The position numbers were made by a program, and so were the translations under genes. The notes beneath the pieces were generated by a model. It was not told the origin of the DNA and made no database searches. It worked only from the letters and a program-made list of their open reading frames with translations. From Cyanobacteria bacterium FACHB-63 (GTDB taxonomy: Bacteria; Cyanobacteriota; Cyanobacteriia; Leptolyngbyales; Leptolyngbyaceae): a stretch of DNA of 64,000 nt. Numbering within the stretch: the first letter of the stretch is position 1; the number at the start of each line of letters is the position of its first letter. The DNA is taken from the NCBI GenBank assembly GCA_014695255.1, contig JACJNX010000064.1:152953-216952 (forward strand), read 5' to 3'. Shown here one piece after another: positions 39,014 to 48,188 of the stretch.

Positions 39014-39470
39014 GCTATCAAAAACTTTCTACAAACTAAGAAAACTTGTAAACCAGCCTGCCAGAGATTTGTATCACGACGCGATGAAAAATGCTTTGAG
39101 CAAGGATGGTTGGATAATTACAAAAGATCCATTAACGATTGAATACGAAGAGATTCAGGTTTATGCAGATATGGCAGCAACAAAGCTATTTGCGGCTGAA
39201 CGGGATACTAGGAAAATTGCAGTAGAGGTTAAAAGCTTTATTAGTCCTTCTCCAGTTCGAGATTTAGAACTTGCACTGGGGCAGTACATTATCTATCGTA
39301 GTTTTCTCAAGCTTACTGATCCCAATCGACAAGTCTACCTCGCAATTCGTGAAGAAGTTTTTAACAGCTTCTTCCAGCTCAAAGCAATTCAAACCATAAT
39401 TGAGCAGAACCAAATTTTCTTGATCGTGATCGACACTACAAACGAGGTCACTATGCAATGGATAAATTAA
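39012..39470 (+). CDS. xisH: XisH family protein (fdxN-element excision factor type); start uncertain
   Basis: The sequence from ARDLYHDAMKNALSKDGW through DPLTIEYEE, KIAVEVKSFI and LELALGQYIIYR is the XisH family, a restriction-endonuclease-like fold first known from control of fdxN-element excision in Anabaena. XisH proteins normally begin just before ARDLYH, but no ATG, GTG or TTG exists there. The only start in frame is a TTG at 39012, inside the T-run of the groEL terminator. Either that TTG is used, or the gene has lost its start. It overlaps xisI by 13 bases. Confidence 0.85.
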   Translation: MLSKTFYKLRKLVNQPARDLYHDAMKNALSKDGWIITKDPLTIEYEEIQVYADMAATKLFAAERDTRKIAVEVKSFISPSPVRDLELALGQYIIYRSFLKLTDPNRQVYLAIREEVFNSFFQLKAIQTIIEQNQIFLIVIDTTNEVTMQWIN

Positions 39471-39799
39471 TCCAGTACCGGATGATTATTCAACAAGTTC
39501 TGACTGGTTATCAGAATTTGGTTCCACATTCTCCCGATGATGAAGTTGAAAGCTTACTGGCATTCGATGAGGAGCGTGATCAATATCTCTGGCTTCGTTC
39601 GGGTTGGCAAAACAAAAAAAGAGTTCGACACATCACAATTTACATCCGAATCAAAAACGGTAAGGTTTGGGTTGAAGAAGATTGGACAGATCTATGCGTT
39701 GTGGACGATTTACTTACGGCAGGGATTCCGGCGACAGACATTGTGCTTGGATTTCAACCGCCGGACGTTCGGCAGTATACGGATTTTGCGATCGCGTAG
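39458..39799 (+). CDS. xisI: XisI family protein
   Basis: The 113 residues show the XisI family: an N-terminal helix with YRMIIQQVLTGYQN, then RHITIYIRIKNGKVWVEEDW and the C-terminal GIPATDIVLGFQPPDVRQYT. XisI is always paired with XisH, and the two genes overlap here, implying co-translation and a complex. Such pairs are abundant in cyanobacteria, often near mobile DNA. No recombinase or fdxN gene is near, so the excision role need not apply. Confidence 0.93.
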   Translation: MDKLIQYRMIIQQVLTGYQNLVPHSPDDEVESLLAFDEERDQYLWLRSGWQNKKRVRHITIYIRIKNGKVWVEEDWTDLCVVDDLLTAGIPATDIVLGFQPPDVRQYTDFAIA

Positions 39800-39814
39800 T
39801 CTCAAATTAGAATT

Positions 39815-39857
39815 GATCGCAGCAATGGTGCTGACGACTAGTACATTGTGGTTAACA
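39815..39857 (+). pseudogene. Decayed fragment of the groEL 3' end
   Basis: GATCGCAGCAATGGTG at 39815-39830 is identical to groEL 38841-38856, and the match continues through TGACGAC and ATTGTGGT to about 39857 with one gap and a few changes, about 37 of 44 bases. A weaker match (TCAAATTAGAAT versus TGCACTTCAGAAT) precedes it. It therefore derives from a groEL copy, now cut off from the real gene by xisH/xisI. The fragment has stop codons and no function. Confidence 0.7.
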
Positions 39858-39926
39858 CTTTTCAATTCAGGAAACTTATTCCTCAGCAGTGGAGCTAACT
39901 ACTACAAAAAGATTTGAGTTAGTTTT

Positions 39927-40427
39927 ATGCGATCGAATCCTGCTCTATTTGCCTTGGGAATTTCTGCCTTATTTTGGTTCCCAGCCATTTCAGCCAATGC
40001 TGCCCCTATTAAGATGCAGGTTTTAGCCGCAAATATTGGTCAAAATACCGTTCGCTGTCCTAATGAAGTCACTTTGACAGAAGCCTCACGCCCTTACCGC
40101 GAGGGAGGCTATACGATCGACGGTTCAGCCAATCTGAGCGCGATCGCAGAAAAGATGACGATCGCAACAACAGACGATTTTAGTGTCACTTGGGTCGGAA
40201 AACTTAAGCCACAGTACAGCAAATGTAAGGCAACTGCGGGCATAACTCGGATTGACGGTAAAGCGTATCAGGGACATTCCCATTTGCGCCTGCGCTTTGC
40301 GAACGGCAAGATTTACCTCATTCTCGACATGACCGGAAAAGCTGATGCGAATGGTTTCACAACCGTTATTTTGCAGAGATCAGCACGAAATGGAAATCCA
40401 AGCTGGACTTGGGGCGGAACAGATTAA
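39927..40427 (+). CDS. Secreted protein of unknown function
   Basis: The 166-residue product has an N-terminal signal peptide with likely cleavage after ISANA-AP. The mature part has two cysteines (VRCPNEV and YSKCKATAG), which could form a disulfide, and beta-rich stretches (HSHLRLRFANGKIYLILDM). It is likely periplasmic. No family was recognised. It lies just behind the xisHI and groEL-remnant patch. Confidence 0.68.
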   Translation: MRSNPALFALGISALFWFPAISANAAPIKMQVLAANIGQNTVRCPNEVTLTEASRPYREGGYTIDGSANLSAIAEKMTIATTDDFSVTWVGKLKPQYSKCKATAGITRIDGKAYQGHSHLRLRFANGKIYLILDMTGKADANGFTTVILQRSARNGNPSWTWGGTD

Positions 40428-40537
40428 GTTGAAAACTGCAATCTGCAATCTTTCTAGGCGATCGCTCTTTAGAATTCCGATGAGCAAAATCGCCATTCAA
40501 TCCCTTACGATGAACTTAACAGCATTCAGCAATCGCC

Positions 40538-41122
40538 ATGACTTTCGCAACGCCTGAAGCTTCGATAAAGTTGACCCTTGCGTTAACCGATGATCAGTTT
40601 TTTCAACTGTGTCAGGACAATCGGGACTTGCAGTTTGAGCGCACAGCATTGGGAGAAATTATTATCATGCCACCCACTGGAAGCGAATCAGGACGACGCA
40701 ATAGCGAGATTACAATTCAGTTGGGGGTTTGGAATAAACAAACTGGACTCGGAGAAGTCTTTGATTCGTCTAGCGGCTTTCATCTTCCCAATGGTGCGGA
40801 TTATGCGCCTGATACCGCTTGGGTCAGTCGAGAACGGTGGGATGCACTGACACCAGAACAACGAGAACGATTTGCACCGATTTGTCCGGATGTGGTGATT
40901 GAATTGCGGTCTAGAACGGACTCGTTGCCAAAACTGCAAGCGAAGATGCGCGAATATATTGAAAATGGAGCAAAGTTAGGTTGGCTGCTCGATCGCCAAA
41001 ACCAATGCGTTGAAGTTTATCGCCCTGGAAAAGCGACAGAACTATTGCAAGCACCTAGAACGATCGCAGCAGACGATATTTTGCCTGGATTTACGCTCGA
41101 TTTACAAAAAATTCTCTACTAA
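40538..41122 (+). CDS. Uma2 family (DUF820) putative restriction-fold endonuclease
   Basis: The 194 residues have the Uma2 pattern of a different subgroup from the copy at 9.3 kb: DDQFFQLCQDNRDLQFER, GEIIIMPPTGSESG, SSGFHLPNGADYAPDTAWV, PDVVIELRSRTDSL and KMREYIENGAKLGWLLD. The Asp-(x)n-Glu-x-Lys-like catalytic outline is present, with Arg-Ser-Arg replacing VSP. Function is unsettled in the family. It ends at a bidirectional hairpin facing the suf operon. Confidence 0.9.
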   Translation: MTFATPEASIKLTLALTDDQFFQLCQDNRDLQFERTALGEIIIMPPTGSESGRRNSEITIQLGVWNKQTGLGEVFDSSSGFHLPNGADYAPDTAWVSRERWDALTPEQRERFAPICPDVVIELRSRTDSLPKLQAKMREYIENGAKLGWLLDRQNQCVEVYRPGKATELLQAPRTIAADDILPGFTLDLQKILY

Positions 41123-41150
41123 AAAACGCGATCGCTCAAGAACGATCGCG
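41121..41150 (-). terminator. Terminator of the suf operon (minus strand)
   Basis: CGCGATCG at 41127-41134 and CGATCGCG at 41143-41150 form a stem. On the minus strand, after the sufS stop, the stem is followed by a run of six T (the A-run at 41121-41126). This gives a proper rho-independent terminator for sufS, and the stem may also serve the convergent Uma2 gene. Confidence 0.75.
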
Positions 41151-41161
41151 CTTCTAATTAA

Positions 41162-42424
41162 TTAGCTCATCACCCCACCGAAGAAGTCGATCGTCTCTTT
41201 CAGCGCTTCAATGAAGCGATCGATCTCCTCGCGAGTATTGTAGAAATACAAACTAGCGCGAGCAGTCCCCGGAGCATTCAACAATCGGTGTAACGGCTGA
41301 GTGCAATGATGTCCCGATCGAATCGCAATGCCCTCATGATCTAGCAAAGTTGAAAGATCGTGAGGATGCAAATCTCCGGCGGTAAAGGAGGCTAAAGCGG
41401 CTCGTCCTCCCCCTTCCGCATCTGGCTTAGGTCCATAGATTCGCAGATTCGGAACTTCTGAAAGTCGCTGGAATAGATACGCCGTTAACTCCTCTTCGTA
41501 GGCTCGGATCTTACTCATGCCGATGTTCGTGAGATAGTCAACCGCAGCACCAAGCGCGATCGCTTCTGCAATGGCTGGAGTCCCCGCTTCAAACTTATGC
41601 GGCAAATCAGCATAAGTCGAATGATCCAAATACACATCCTGGATCATCTCACCGCCACCGAAAAACGGAGGCATCGATCGCAGAATATCCAGCTTGCCGT
41701 ATAAGAACCCGATCCCGGTCGGAGCACACATCTTATGACCGGAGGCAACCAGCCAATCACAATCGATCGCCTGCACATCTACAGGCATATTCGGCACCGC
41801 CTGACACGCATCAATCAGCACTTTTGCTCCTACCTTGTGAGCTTCAGCGCAAATCTCACGCACCGGATTAATGCAGCCAAGTGTATTGGAAACATAGACC
41901 ACCGATACCAGCTTGGTCTTCTCAGACAGCAATGACTTGTAGTGCTCGAAATCAAAGCCTTCCGATTCATTCAACTGAACATGCTTGATCACAGCCCCTG
42001 TTCGCGCTGCAATCAATTGCCACGGCACCAAATTGCTATGATGCTCCATCACAGAAAGAACAATCTCGTCCCCTGCTTGTAAATTATTCAAACCCCACGC
42101 ATAGGCGACGATATTGATCGCTTCGCTAGCATTTCGGGTATACACAATCTCTTGTCGAGAGGCTGCATTGACAAACGCTGCAACTTTATCCCGCGCTGCT
42201 TCATAGGCATCGGTCGCTCTTGCGCTCAAAGTGTGTGCGCCCCGATGAACATTCGCATTGTCATGCTCATAGTAATGCCGTAGCGCCTCAAGCATCGCGA
42301 TCGGCTTTTGGGAAGTCGCGGCATTGTCGAGATAGACCAATGGCTTGTCATGAATGCGCTCGTTCAGGATCGGGAAGTCCGATCGCACTTGAGCAGCGAG
42401 GGTTTTTTCTTGCAGGAAAGTCAT
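41162..42424 (-). CDS. sufS: Cysteine desulfurase SufS
   Basis: The 420-residue protein binds PLP through the lysine in [18 protein letters not shown] and has the active cysteine in [31 protein letters not shown] and [10 protein letters not shown] are typical of group II desulfurases. SufS removes sulfur from cysteine and passes it to the SufBCD scaffold. It follows sufD by 3 bases, last gene in the operon. Confidence 0.96.
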   Translation of the reverse strand: MTFLQEKTLAAQVRSDFPILNERIHDKPLVYLDNAATSQKPIAMLEALRHYYEHDNANVHRGAHTLSARATDAYEAARDKVAAFVNAASRQEIVYTRNASEAINIVAYAWGLNNLQAGDEIVLSVMEHHSNLVPWQLIAARTGAVIKHVQLNESEGFDFEHYKSLLSEKTKLVSVVYVSNTLGCINPVREICAEAHKVGAKVLIDACQAVPNMPVDVQAIDCDWLVASGHKMCAPTGIGFLYGKLDILRSMPPFFGGGEMIQDVYLDHSTYADLPHKFEAGTPAIAEAIALGAAVDYLTNIGMSKIRAYEEELTAYLFQRLSEVPNLRIYGPKPDAEGGGRAALASFTAGDLHPHDLSTLLDHEGIAIRSGHHCTQPLHRLLNAPGTARASLYFYNTREEIDRFIEALKETIDFFGGVMS

Positions 42425-42427
42425 GGC

Positions 42428-43753
42428 TTAGGTGTGTTGGGAACGAATGAATGCAGCGAGTCGATCGCGCAAGGTTGGTACTGGGATCTGGTCGATGATG
42501 TCGATTGCAAAAGCATAAGTCAAGAGCTTACGCGCTGAGTCTTGATCAATCCCCCGACTCTGGAGGTAAAACACTGCGTCATCTTCGAGCTGGCTAACAG
42601 TTGCACCGTGAGCGCATTTGACGTTATCGGCAACAATCTCTAACTGAGGCTTGGTATCAACTCGCGCTTTCGGAGATAACAATAAGTTGCGGCTCAACTG
42701 TCTCGCGTCAGTTTGCTGTGCGGCTTGGGGAACGAAAACCTTGCCATTAAAGATTGCATGGGCACGATCGCTCACGATCGTTTTATTCACTTGATTGCCC
42801 ACACCATACGGCTTACTCAGCGCTAGCAAACTATGAGTGTCTCCAATGCGATCGCCATCAATCATAGTCAAGCCATTAATGGTCGTCTCGGTCTGCTCTC
42901 CGGTCTGATAGATATCTAGATTGTGCCGAGAAAGTCTGCCGCCGAAATGAACAGCAGTACAGGAATAGCGAGAATCTCTAGCTTGTGAAACAGCAGTCTT
43001 ACCGATGTGAAACGCAGTGCTGCTATCCCTCTGAACTCTAGTATGACGGACTTCCGCGTTTTCTGCGATCGTAATCTCCGTAACGGTATTGGTGAAATAC
43101 GCGCCCTCGGTCAAGCTGACAAAATCTTCAATCAGCGTTACTCGACTTCCGGTTTCCGCAATCACGCACACACGGGGTTGAGTCAGGGTTTCCGCTTGAG
43201 TGGAGACAAACAGGAGATGAATCGGAGCTTCGACATCTTGGTTTCTTGGCACGAAGACGATCGCGCTGTCCGTCAAACTTGCAGTGTTCAAAGCGGTGAA
43301 GACTTCATCTTCTCCAGGAAGTTTAGCAATGTAGTCTTTCACAGATGGCATTAATTCCAACACTGTTTCAAGATTGCTAACCACAACGCCATCGGGTAGA
43401 TCGTCGATCGCAGACAGATCCGCCGCAAACACACCATCCACAAACACTAATCGCGAATTCGCTGATTCTGGCAGTAAAAATGATTCAATCTGCGGAAAGC
43501 TTAAACTCGCAGGTTCAGCAACTCTCAGCGAAAGAGAGAGCAAGTCAGAAACATCAGTAAAGCGCCATTCTTCATCGCGAATCGAGGGAATCGCTCGATC
43601 GTGAACCGATGCCGCAGCGCGATCGCGAATCTCTTGAAACTTAGGATGGGGAGAGCGTAAATTGAGTAATTGGTTGAAATAAGTGGCGCGATCGACGGTT
43701 GCGATCGTGCCTGAATTTCCAACTTCAGAAACGGCTGAAACTTCAATCATCAT
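42428..43753 (-). CDS. sufD: Fe-S assembly scaffold protein SufD
   Basis: The 441-residue protein has the SufB/D beta-helix core: [33 protein letters not shown] and the C-terminal [20 protein letters not shown] with the conserved Cys-x-His. It forms the SufBC2D complex. Its ATG overlaps the sufC stop as ATGA, so translation is coupled. A second Met immediately follows the first. Confidence 0.95.
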   Translation of the reverse strand: MMIEVSAVSEVGNSGTIATVDRATYFNQLLNLRSPHPKFQEIRDRAAASVHDRAIPSIRDEEWRFTDVSDLLSLSLRVAEPASLSFPQIESFLLPESANSRLVFVDGVFAADLSAIDDLPDGVVVSNLETVLELMPSVKDYIAKLPGEDEVFTALNTASLTDSAIVFVPRNQDVEAPIHLLFVSTQAETLTQPRVCVIAETGSRVTLIEDFVSLTEGAYFTNTVTEITIAENAEVRHTRVQRDSSTAFHIGKTAVSQARDSRYSCTAVHFGGRLSRHNLDIYQTGEQTETTINGLTMIDGDRIGDTHSLLALSKPYGVGNQVNKTIVSDRAHAIFNGKVFVPQAAQQTDARQLSRNLLLSPKARVDTKPQLEIVADNVKCAHGATVSQLEDDAVFYLQSRGIDQDSARKLLTYAFAIDIIDQIPVPTLRDRLAAFIRSQHT

Positions 43754-44532
43754 GCACCTACCGTTTCACCTTCAACAACCCAGTCGTATCCTTTCGCTTC
43801 AAGCTCTAGCGCCAGTTCCTTACCGCCACTCAGAAGAATCCGACCATCCGCCATGACGTGAACAAAATCAGGCGTGATGTAGTTCAATAGGCGTTGATAG
43901 TGTGTGATCACAAGTGTTGCATTTTCTGTGGTCGTAATCGCATTTACACCATTCGCAACAATTTTCAACGCATCGATATCTAAACCAGAATCGATTTCAT
44001 CTAGAATGCCTAATCTTGGCTCTAACAATGCCATTTGTAAAATTTCATTCCGCTTTTTCTCACCACCCGAAAATCCTTCGTTCACACTGCGCGAGAGAAA
44101 GCCTGCATCCATTTTGAGCAATTCTAATTTGGAATGCACTACATCATCAAAATCAAACGCATCCAACTCTTCTAAGCCTTCCTGTTTGCGTTTGGCATTG
44201 TAGGACACGCGCAAGAAATCTACATTCGTCACGCCCGGAATTTCTAACGGATACTGAAATGCCAGGAACACACCCGAAGTCGCCCGCTCATGCGGTTCGA
44301 GTTCCAGGAGATTTTGTCCACGGAACAATATTTCTCCGCCTGTCACTGTGTACGCGGGATGTCCTGCCAGAATCTTAGAAAAGGTACTCTTTCCCGATCC
44401 ATTTGGACCCATAATCGCGTGAATCTCACCTGCTTTAATTTCGAGATTCATGCCCTTCAAAATCGGCGTGCCATCAATCTCAGCAGTTAGATCCTTAACC
44501 GACAAAATGACTTCACCATTCTCAACTATCAT
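43750..44532 (-). CDS. sufC: Fe-S assembly ATPase SufC
   Basis: The 260-residue ABC-type ATPase has Walker [10 protein letters not shown], signature [11 protein letters not shown], Walker [13 protein letters not shown] and the H-loop [10 protein letters not shown]. SufC drives conformational change in SufBCD during cluster assembly. It overlaps sufD by 4 bases and lies 132 bases after sufB, where a hairpin sits. Confidence 0.97.
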   Translation of the reverse strand: MIVENGEVILSVKDLTAEIDGTPILKGMNLEIKAGEIHAIMGPNGSGKSTFSKILAGHPAYTVTGGEILFRGQNLLELEPHERATSGVFLAFQYPLEIPGVTNVDFLRVSYNAKRKQEGLEELDAFDFDDVVHSKLELLKMDAGFLSRSVNEGFSGGEKKRNEILQMALLEPRLGILDEIDSGLDIDALKIVANGVNAITTTENATLVITHYQRLLNYITPDFVHVMADGRILLSGGKELALELEAKGYDWVVEGETVGA

Positions 44533-44603
44533 GCGCTCCCTCCTAACTGCTTTATTTGAGTAACATTCTGGCGTGATCGAGGCTTTTAGATTTCATAGTT
44601 AAA

Positions 44604-44631
44604 AGGATTGGAAATCAGCGCATCCAATCCT
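44604..44631 (-). terminator. Intraoperonic hairpin between sufB and sufC
   Basis: On the minus strand AGGATTGGA pairs perfectly with TCCAATCCT (arms 44623-44631 and 44604-44612), and is followed by TTTT. It sits in the 132-base sufB-sufC gap. It could act as a weak terminator or a processing/stability stem that sets the ratio of SufB to SufCDS. Confidence 0.6.
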
Positions 44632-44664
44632 ACGAGTGACCTGCAATCTCGATCGCGCTAGTAA

Positions 44665-46101
44665 TTAGCCCACACTACCTTCGAGCTTCAGGCTAAGAAG
44701 CTTATCCGCTTCGACTGCAAACTCCATCGGCAACTGATTAAACACATCCTGACAGAAGCCACTGATCATCATCGAGATCGCACCTTCTGGAGAAATGCCG
44801 CGTTGAGCAAAATAGAACAATTGGTCTTCTCCAATCTTCGAGGTCGAAGCTTCATGCTCCACCTTGCCTTGATTGTTCTGCACCTGAATGTACGGGAAAG
44901 TATTCGCTTGGGCACGATCGCCGATCAGCATTGAGTCACACTGCGAATAGTTCCGCGCTCCCTTTGCTTGCGGGGAAATCTTCACCAAGCCGCGATAACT
45001 ATTTCTCGACTGACCCGCCGAAATCCCCTTCGAGATAATCGTGCTGCGGGTATTCTTGCCGACGTGAATCATCTTGGTTCCGGTGTCCGCCATCTGATGA
45101 TTGTTCGTCAACGCTACCGAGTAGAACTCTCCGACGGAATTATCCCCAACCAATACACAACTCGGATACTTCCAAGTAATCGCTGATCCGGTTTCTACCT
45201 GCGTCCAGGAAATCTTAGAGTTCACACCTTTGCACATTCCGCGCTTGGTAACGAAATTAAAGATACCGCCCTTACCGTCTGCGTCTCCTGCATACCAGTT
45301 CTGCACGGTCGAGTACTTGATGTCAGCATTATCGAGCGCCACCAACTCGACAACCGCAGCATGAAGCTGATTCGAGTCGTACATCGGAGCAGTACAGCCT
45401 TCGAGATAGCTCACTTGTGCGCCTTCTTCCGCTACGATCAAAGTGCGCTCGAACTGTCCCGACTCGCCATTATTGATGCGGAAGTAAGTCGAGAGTTCCA
45501 TCGGGCACTTCACGCCTTTAGGAATGAACACGAACGAACCATCAGTAAAGACCGCAGAATTCAAAGCGGCAAAATAGTTGTCAGCAGGCGGAACCACGCT
45601 ACCGAGATACTTCTGAATCAGCTCCGGATGCTCATGCACTGCTTCAGAAAACGAACAGAAGATCACGCCTTCTTTCGCCAACTTCTCCTTGAACGTGGTC
45701 GCGATCGAAACGCTATCAAAAATTGCATCCACGGCAACATTGCTCAAGCGCTTCTGCTCAGACAAAGAAATTCCCAGTTTCTCAAAGGTTTCTAAGAGTT
45801 CGGGATCGACTTCATCGAGGCTTTTCTTCTTCTCGCTGACCTTCGGAGCCGAATAGTAAATGATGTTTTGATAATCGATCGGCGCATAGCCAAGCTCCGC
45901 CCAGTTTGGCTCAGTCATCTTCAACCACTGCCGATATGCCTTTAACCGGAAATCGAGCAACCATTCCGGCTCTTCTTTCTTGGCAGAAATCAAACGAATG
46001 ACATCTTCGCTGAGTCCACGGGGAATCGTGTCAGACTCAATATCCGTGACGAAGCCATACTTGTACGGCTGATTAACGAGTGTTTGGAAGGTTGCTGTCA
46101 T
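44665..46101 (-). CDS. sufB: Fe-S assembly scaffold protein SufB
   Basis: The 478-residue protein has [79 protein letters not shown] and [18 protein letters not shown], all typical SufB motifs. With SufC and SufD it forms the scaffold on which Fe-S clusters are built. It is the first suf gene after ftrC, 53 bases downstream of it on the minus strand. Confidence 0.97.
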   Translation of the reverse strand: MTATFQTLVNQPYKYGFVTDIESDTIPRGLSEDVIRLISAKKEEPEWLLDFRLKAYRQWLKMTEPNWAELGYAPIDYQNIIYYSAPKVSEKKKSLDEVDPELLETFEKLGISLSEQKRLSNVAVDAIFDSVSIATTFKEKLAKEGVIFCSFSEAVHEHPELIQKYLGSVVPPADNYFAALNSAVFTDGSFVFIPKGVKCPMELSTYFRINNGESGQFERTLIVAEEGAQVSYLEGCTAPMYDSNQLHAAVVELVALDNADIKYSTVQNWYAGDADGKGGIFNFVTKRGMCKGVNSKISWTQVETGSAITWKYPSCVLVGDNSVGEFYSVALTNNHQMADTGTKMIHVGKNTRSTIISKGISAGQSRNSYRGLVKISPQAKGARNYSQCDSMLIGDRAQANTFPYIQVQNNQGKVEHEASTSKIGEDQLFYFAQRGISPEGAISMMISGFCQDVFNQLPMEFAVEADKLLSLKLEGSVG

Positions 46102-46154
46102 GGCTAGAGGTAGTGTTCTCGGATAGAGGGGTGAAGGGGAGCGATCAAGCAGTC

Positions 46155-46496
46155 TTAATCGAGATTGGTATGCTTGCGAATTTCGTCGAAGGTAATGTCT
46201 TGTCTTTCGCCTGCAAAGTCGTTATCGGGGGTGAGGAACAGCATACAGTGACATTCCTTGCGCTCACGCATCGGCACACAGGGGCAATTCCAGTAAGCAG
46301 CAGCGACCTCGGCTTCCTTGTCTTCGTAGTGACGGCAGGGGCAGAGCGGCGATCCCAAATCTTCCTTGTGCTTCGCCAGCCCTTCGATCACAACGGCGGT
46401 GACACCGGGATCAACACAAAAATAGGTGCCTGTCCGCTTCGCATACTGCTCGGAGAAGTGGCGCATGGCTTCGAGTTGCTTATCTGAGGCTTGCAT
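46155..46496 (-). CDS. ftrC: Ferredoxin-thioredoxin reductase catalytic subunit
   Basis: The 113-residue protein has [37 protein letters not shown], which supply the redox disulfide and the four ligands of the [4Fe-4S] cluster. It passes electrons from ferredoxin to thioredoxin in the light, controlling Calvin-cycle enzymes. Being itself a [4Fe-4S] enzyme and sitting first in the suf transcript behind SufR-type operators, it appears to be under iron-sulfur control, which is inference. Confidence 0.97.
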   Translation of the reverse strand: MQASDKQLEAMRHFSEQYAKRTGTYFCVDPGVTAVVIEGLAKHKEDLGSPLCPCRHYEDKEAEVAAAYWNCPCVPMRERKECHCMLFLTPDNDFAGERQDITFDEIRKHTNLD

Positions 46497-46558
46497 AACT
46501 TGAGTGTCCGTAGAAATAAACTGAAAAGCTGTACATCTAATGAATCTTATTACTAAAG

Positions 46559-46572
46559 CAACACCGATGTTG
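46559..46572. promoter_or_regulatory. SufR-type operator 1
   Basis: CAAC at 46559-46562, six bases, GTTG at 46569-46572: a perfect CAAC-N6-GTTG match to the known SufR operator. It lies 63 bases upstream of the ftrC start, in the region likely transcribed as leader. Confidence 0.8.
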
Positions 46573-46622
46573 CGATAGGATCGAGAAAAGCGGGACTTGC
46601 TCTCAGCAGGCTATACTTTAAA

Positions 46623-46636
46623 CAACTTCCTCGTTG
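46623..46636. promoter_or_regulatory. SufR-type operator 2
   Basis: CAAC at 46623-46626, TTCCTC, GTTG at 46633-46636: a second perfect CAAC-N6-GTTG site, in the middle of the ftrC-sufR control region. Confidence 0.8.
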
Positions 46637-46662
46637 CTTATCTCTATTGTAGATTACTTTAG

Positions 46663-46676
46663 CAACATGAGCGTTG
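46663..46676. promoter_or_regulatory. SufR-type operator 3
   Basis: CAAC at 46663-46666, ATGAGC, GTTG at 46673-46676: a third perfect site, 40 bases from site 2 (about four helical turns) and 102 bases before the sufR start. Confidence 0.82.
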
Positions 46677-46778
46677 TCAAAGTGGATTTCTCGATTGGTT
46701 TCTCTATCGTTGGCGGCGAGAGAATGCGAGAAATTCGAGTAAACTAACGTTACGAATCGTTGACGTGAGACCCCAACC

Positions 46779-47411
46779 ATGACCACGACTCAGCAGCCTT
46801 CGACCAAACAGGACATTCTGCATCACCTTCTGAGGCAGGGTGAATCGACCGCGCAAGAGCTGGCGGAACGGTTGCAGGTGAGTCCGCAAGCAATTCGACG
46901 GCACTTAAAAGATTTAGAGACTGAAGGCTTGATCGTTCACAAAGCGATTCAAACGGGAATGGGTCGCCCGAATTATCTGTATGAACTGAGTCGCGAAGGT
47001 CGATCGCAGTTTCCCGATCGCTATGATGATTTTGCCGTGTCGCTGCTTGGAACTCTAGCGGAAACGGTCAGCAAGGATCAGATGAAGTCGATTCTGCAAA
47101 AACAATGGCAGCGAAAAGCGATCGAATATCGGGAGCGGATCGGAACGGGTTCATTGGCGGAACGGGTAGAAAATTTAGTCAAGCTCCGGGTTTCAGAAGG
47201 ATACATGGCAGAATGCCATCGGATCGAGCCAAATCAATTCGTGCTGACGGAATATCACTGTGCGATCGCGCAAATTGCAGAATCGTTTCCAAGTGTGTGT
47301 GGGCATGAGTTGGAAATGTTCGCTATCGCGCTACCAGATTGCAAAGTCGAGCGGACTCACTGGCAGGTAAATGGTGAGCATCGCTGCGGATATTTGATTC
47401 AAGCAGAGTGA
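46779..47411 (+). CDS. sufR: Iron-sulfur biogenesis regulator SufR
   Basis: The 210-residue protein has an N-terminal winged helix-turn-helix (STAQELAERLQVSPQAIRRH, the quoted part being exactly that stretch) and C-terminal cysteines in TEYHCAIAQI, SVCGHELEM, LPDCKVERT and GEHRCGYLI, of which three plus another ligand hold the [4Fe-4S] sensor cluster. SufR represses sufBCDS and itself when clusters are sufficient. It is divergent from ftrC-sufBCDS and the shared region contains three operators. Its last 13 bases overlap the convergent GATase-like gene. Confidence 0.96.
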   Translation: MTTTQQPSTKQDILHHLLRQGESTAQELAERLQVSPQAIRRHLKDLETEGLIVHKAIQTGMGRPNYLYELSREGRSQFPDRYDDFAVSLLGTLAETVSKDQMKSILQKQWQRKAIEYRERIGTGSLAERVENLVKLRVSEGYMAECHRIEPNQFVLTEYHCAIAQIAESFPSVCGHELEMFAIALPDCKVERTHWQVNGEHRCGYLIQAE

Positions 47412-48109
47412 CGCTGGCAGGCTACAACGAATGCCTGAAAAAATCGCTGATGGGCGGGATTATCCATTGATAGTTCTGGATGCCACTGCAGTGCGATCGC
47501 CCAGGGATGGAATAAATGTTCGATCGCTTCGATCACGCCATCACTCGCTCTTGCTGCTAGTTGCCAATCGGAACTAAATTCGGCGATCGCTTGATGATGC
47601 CAAGACACAATATTCAATCGAGATTCTGAAAGCAATTGAAACAAGCGGCTTTCTAGCAGAATTTCGACATCATGAGGAATTGGGCGACGCGGATTGTCGA
47701 GACGATGATCGGTCGCATCTCCATAGACTTCAGGAACGTGCTGAATCAAACTTCCGCCCGTTGCAACAGTTAGCACTTGCATTCCTCGACAAATTCCCAA
47801 AACTGGAAGTTCTCGCATTAGCGCTAACTTCGCCAATGTGATCTCGAAGATGTCGCGATCGTCATCGATTCCATAAATCGTCGGGTGGTCTTCTCCGTTG
47901 TAGTGAATCGGATGAATATCTCCACCACCAGAAAAGATCAACCCGTCCAACACATCCAGCAAGCCATCAGGGTTGGTGTGTGTAGGCGGTAGTAGAACTG
48001 CATTTCCACCGACCGATTGAATAGCATCGACATAAGTTCCAGGAAGAACAACTTCACCTGCCGTATTTCTGCTATGGCAAGTAATTCCGATAAGGGGAGT
48101 ACGGGTCAT
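47399..48109 (-). CDS. Class-I glutamine-amidotransferase-like hydrolase (PuuD type)
   Basis: The 236-residue protein has the nucleophile elbow VLGICRGMQVLTVATGG, and the His-Glu pair in LQWHPELSMDNPAHQRFF, completing the triad. GLIFSGGGDIHPIHYN is typical of gamma-glutamyl-gamma-aminobutyrate hydrolases (PuuD). It hydrolyses a gamma-glutamyl amide. No polyamine genes are adjacent, so the substrate is open. Confidence 0.9.
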   Translation of the reverse strand: MTRTPLIGITCHSRNTAGEVVLPGTYVDAIQSVGGNAVLLPPTHTNPDGLLDVLDGLIFSGGGDIHPIHYNGEDHPTIYGIDDDRDIFEITLAKLALMRELPVLGICRGMQVLTVATGGSLIQHVPEVYGDATDHRLDNPRRPIPHDVEILLESRLFQLLSESRLNIVSWHHQAIAEFSSDWQLAARASDGVIEAIEHLFHPWAIALQWHPELSMDNPAHQRFFQAFVVACQRHSA

Positions 48110-48188
48110 GGGCTAGGGGGTACGAGGATCGATGGGATTAGCTTAACGAGATTCGAGCCGATTGATCGAGTACATTCGCTACCTTTTT

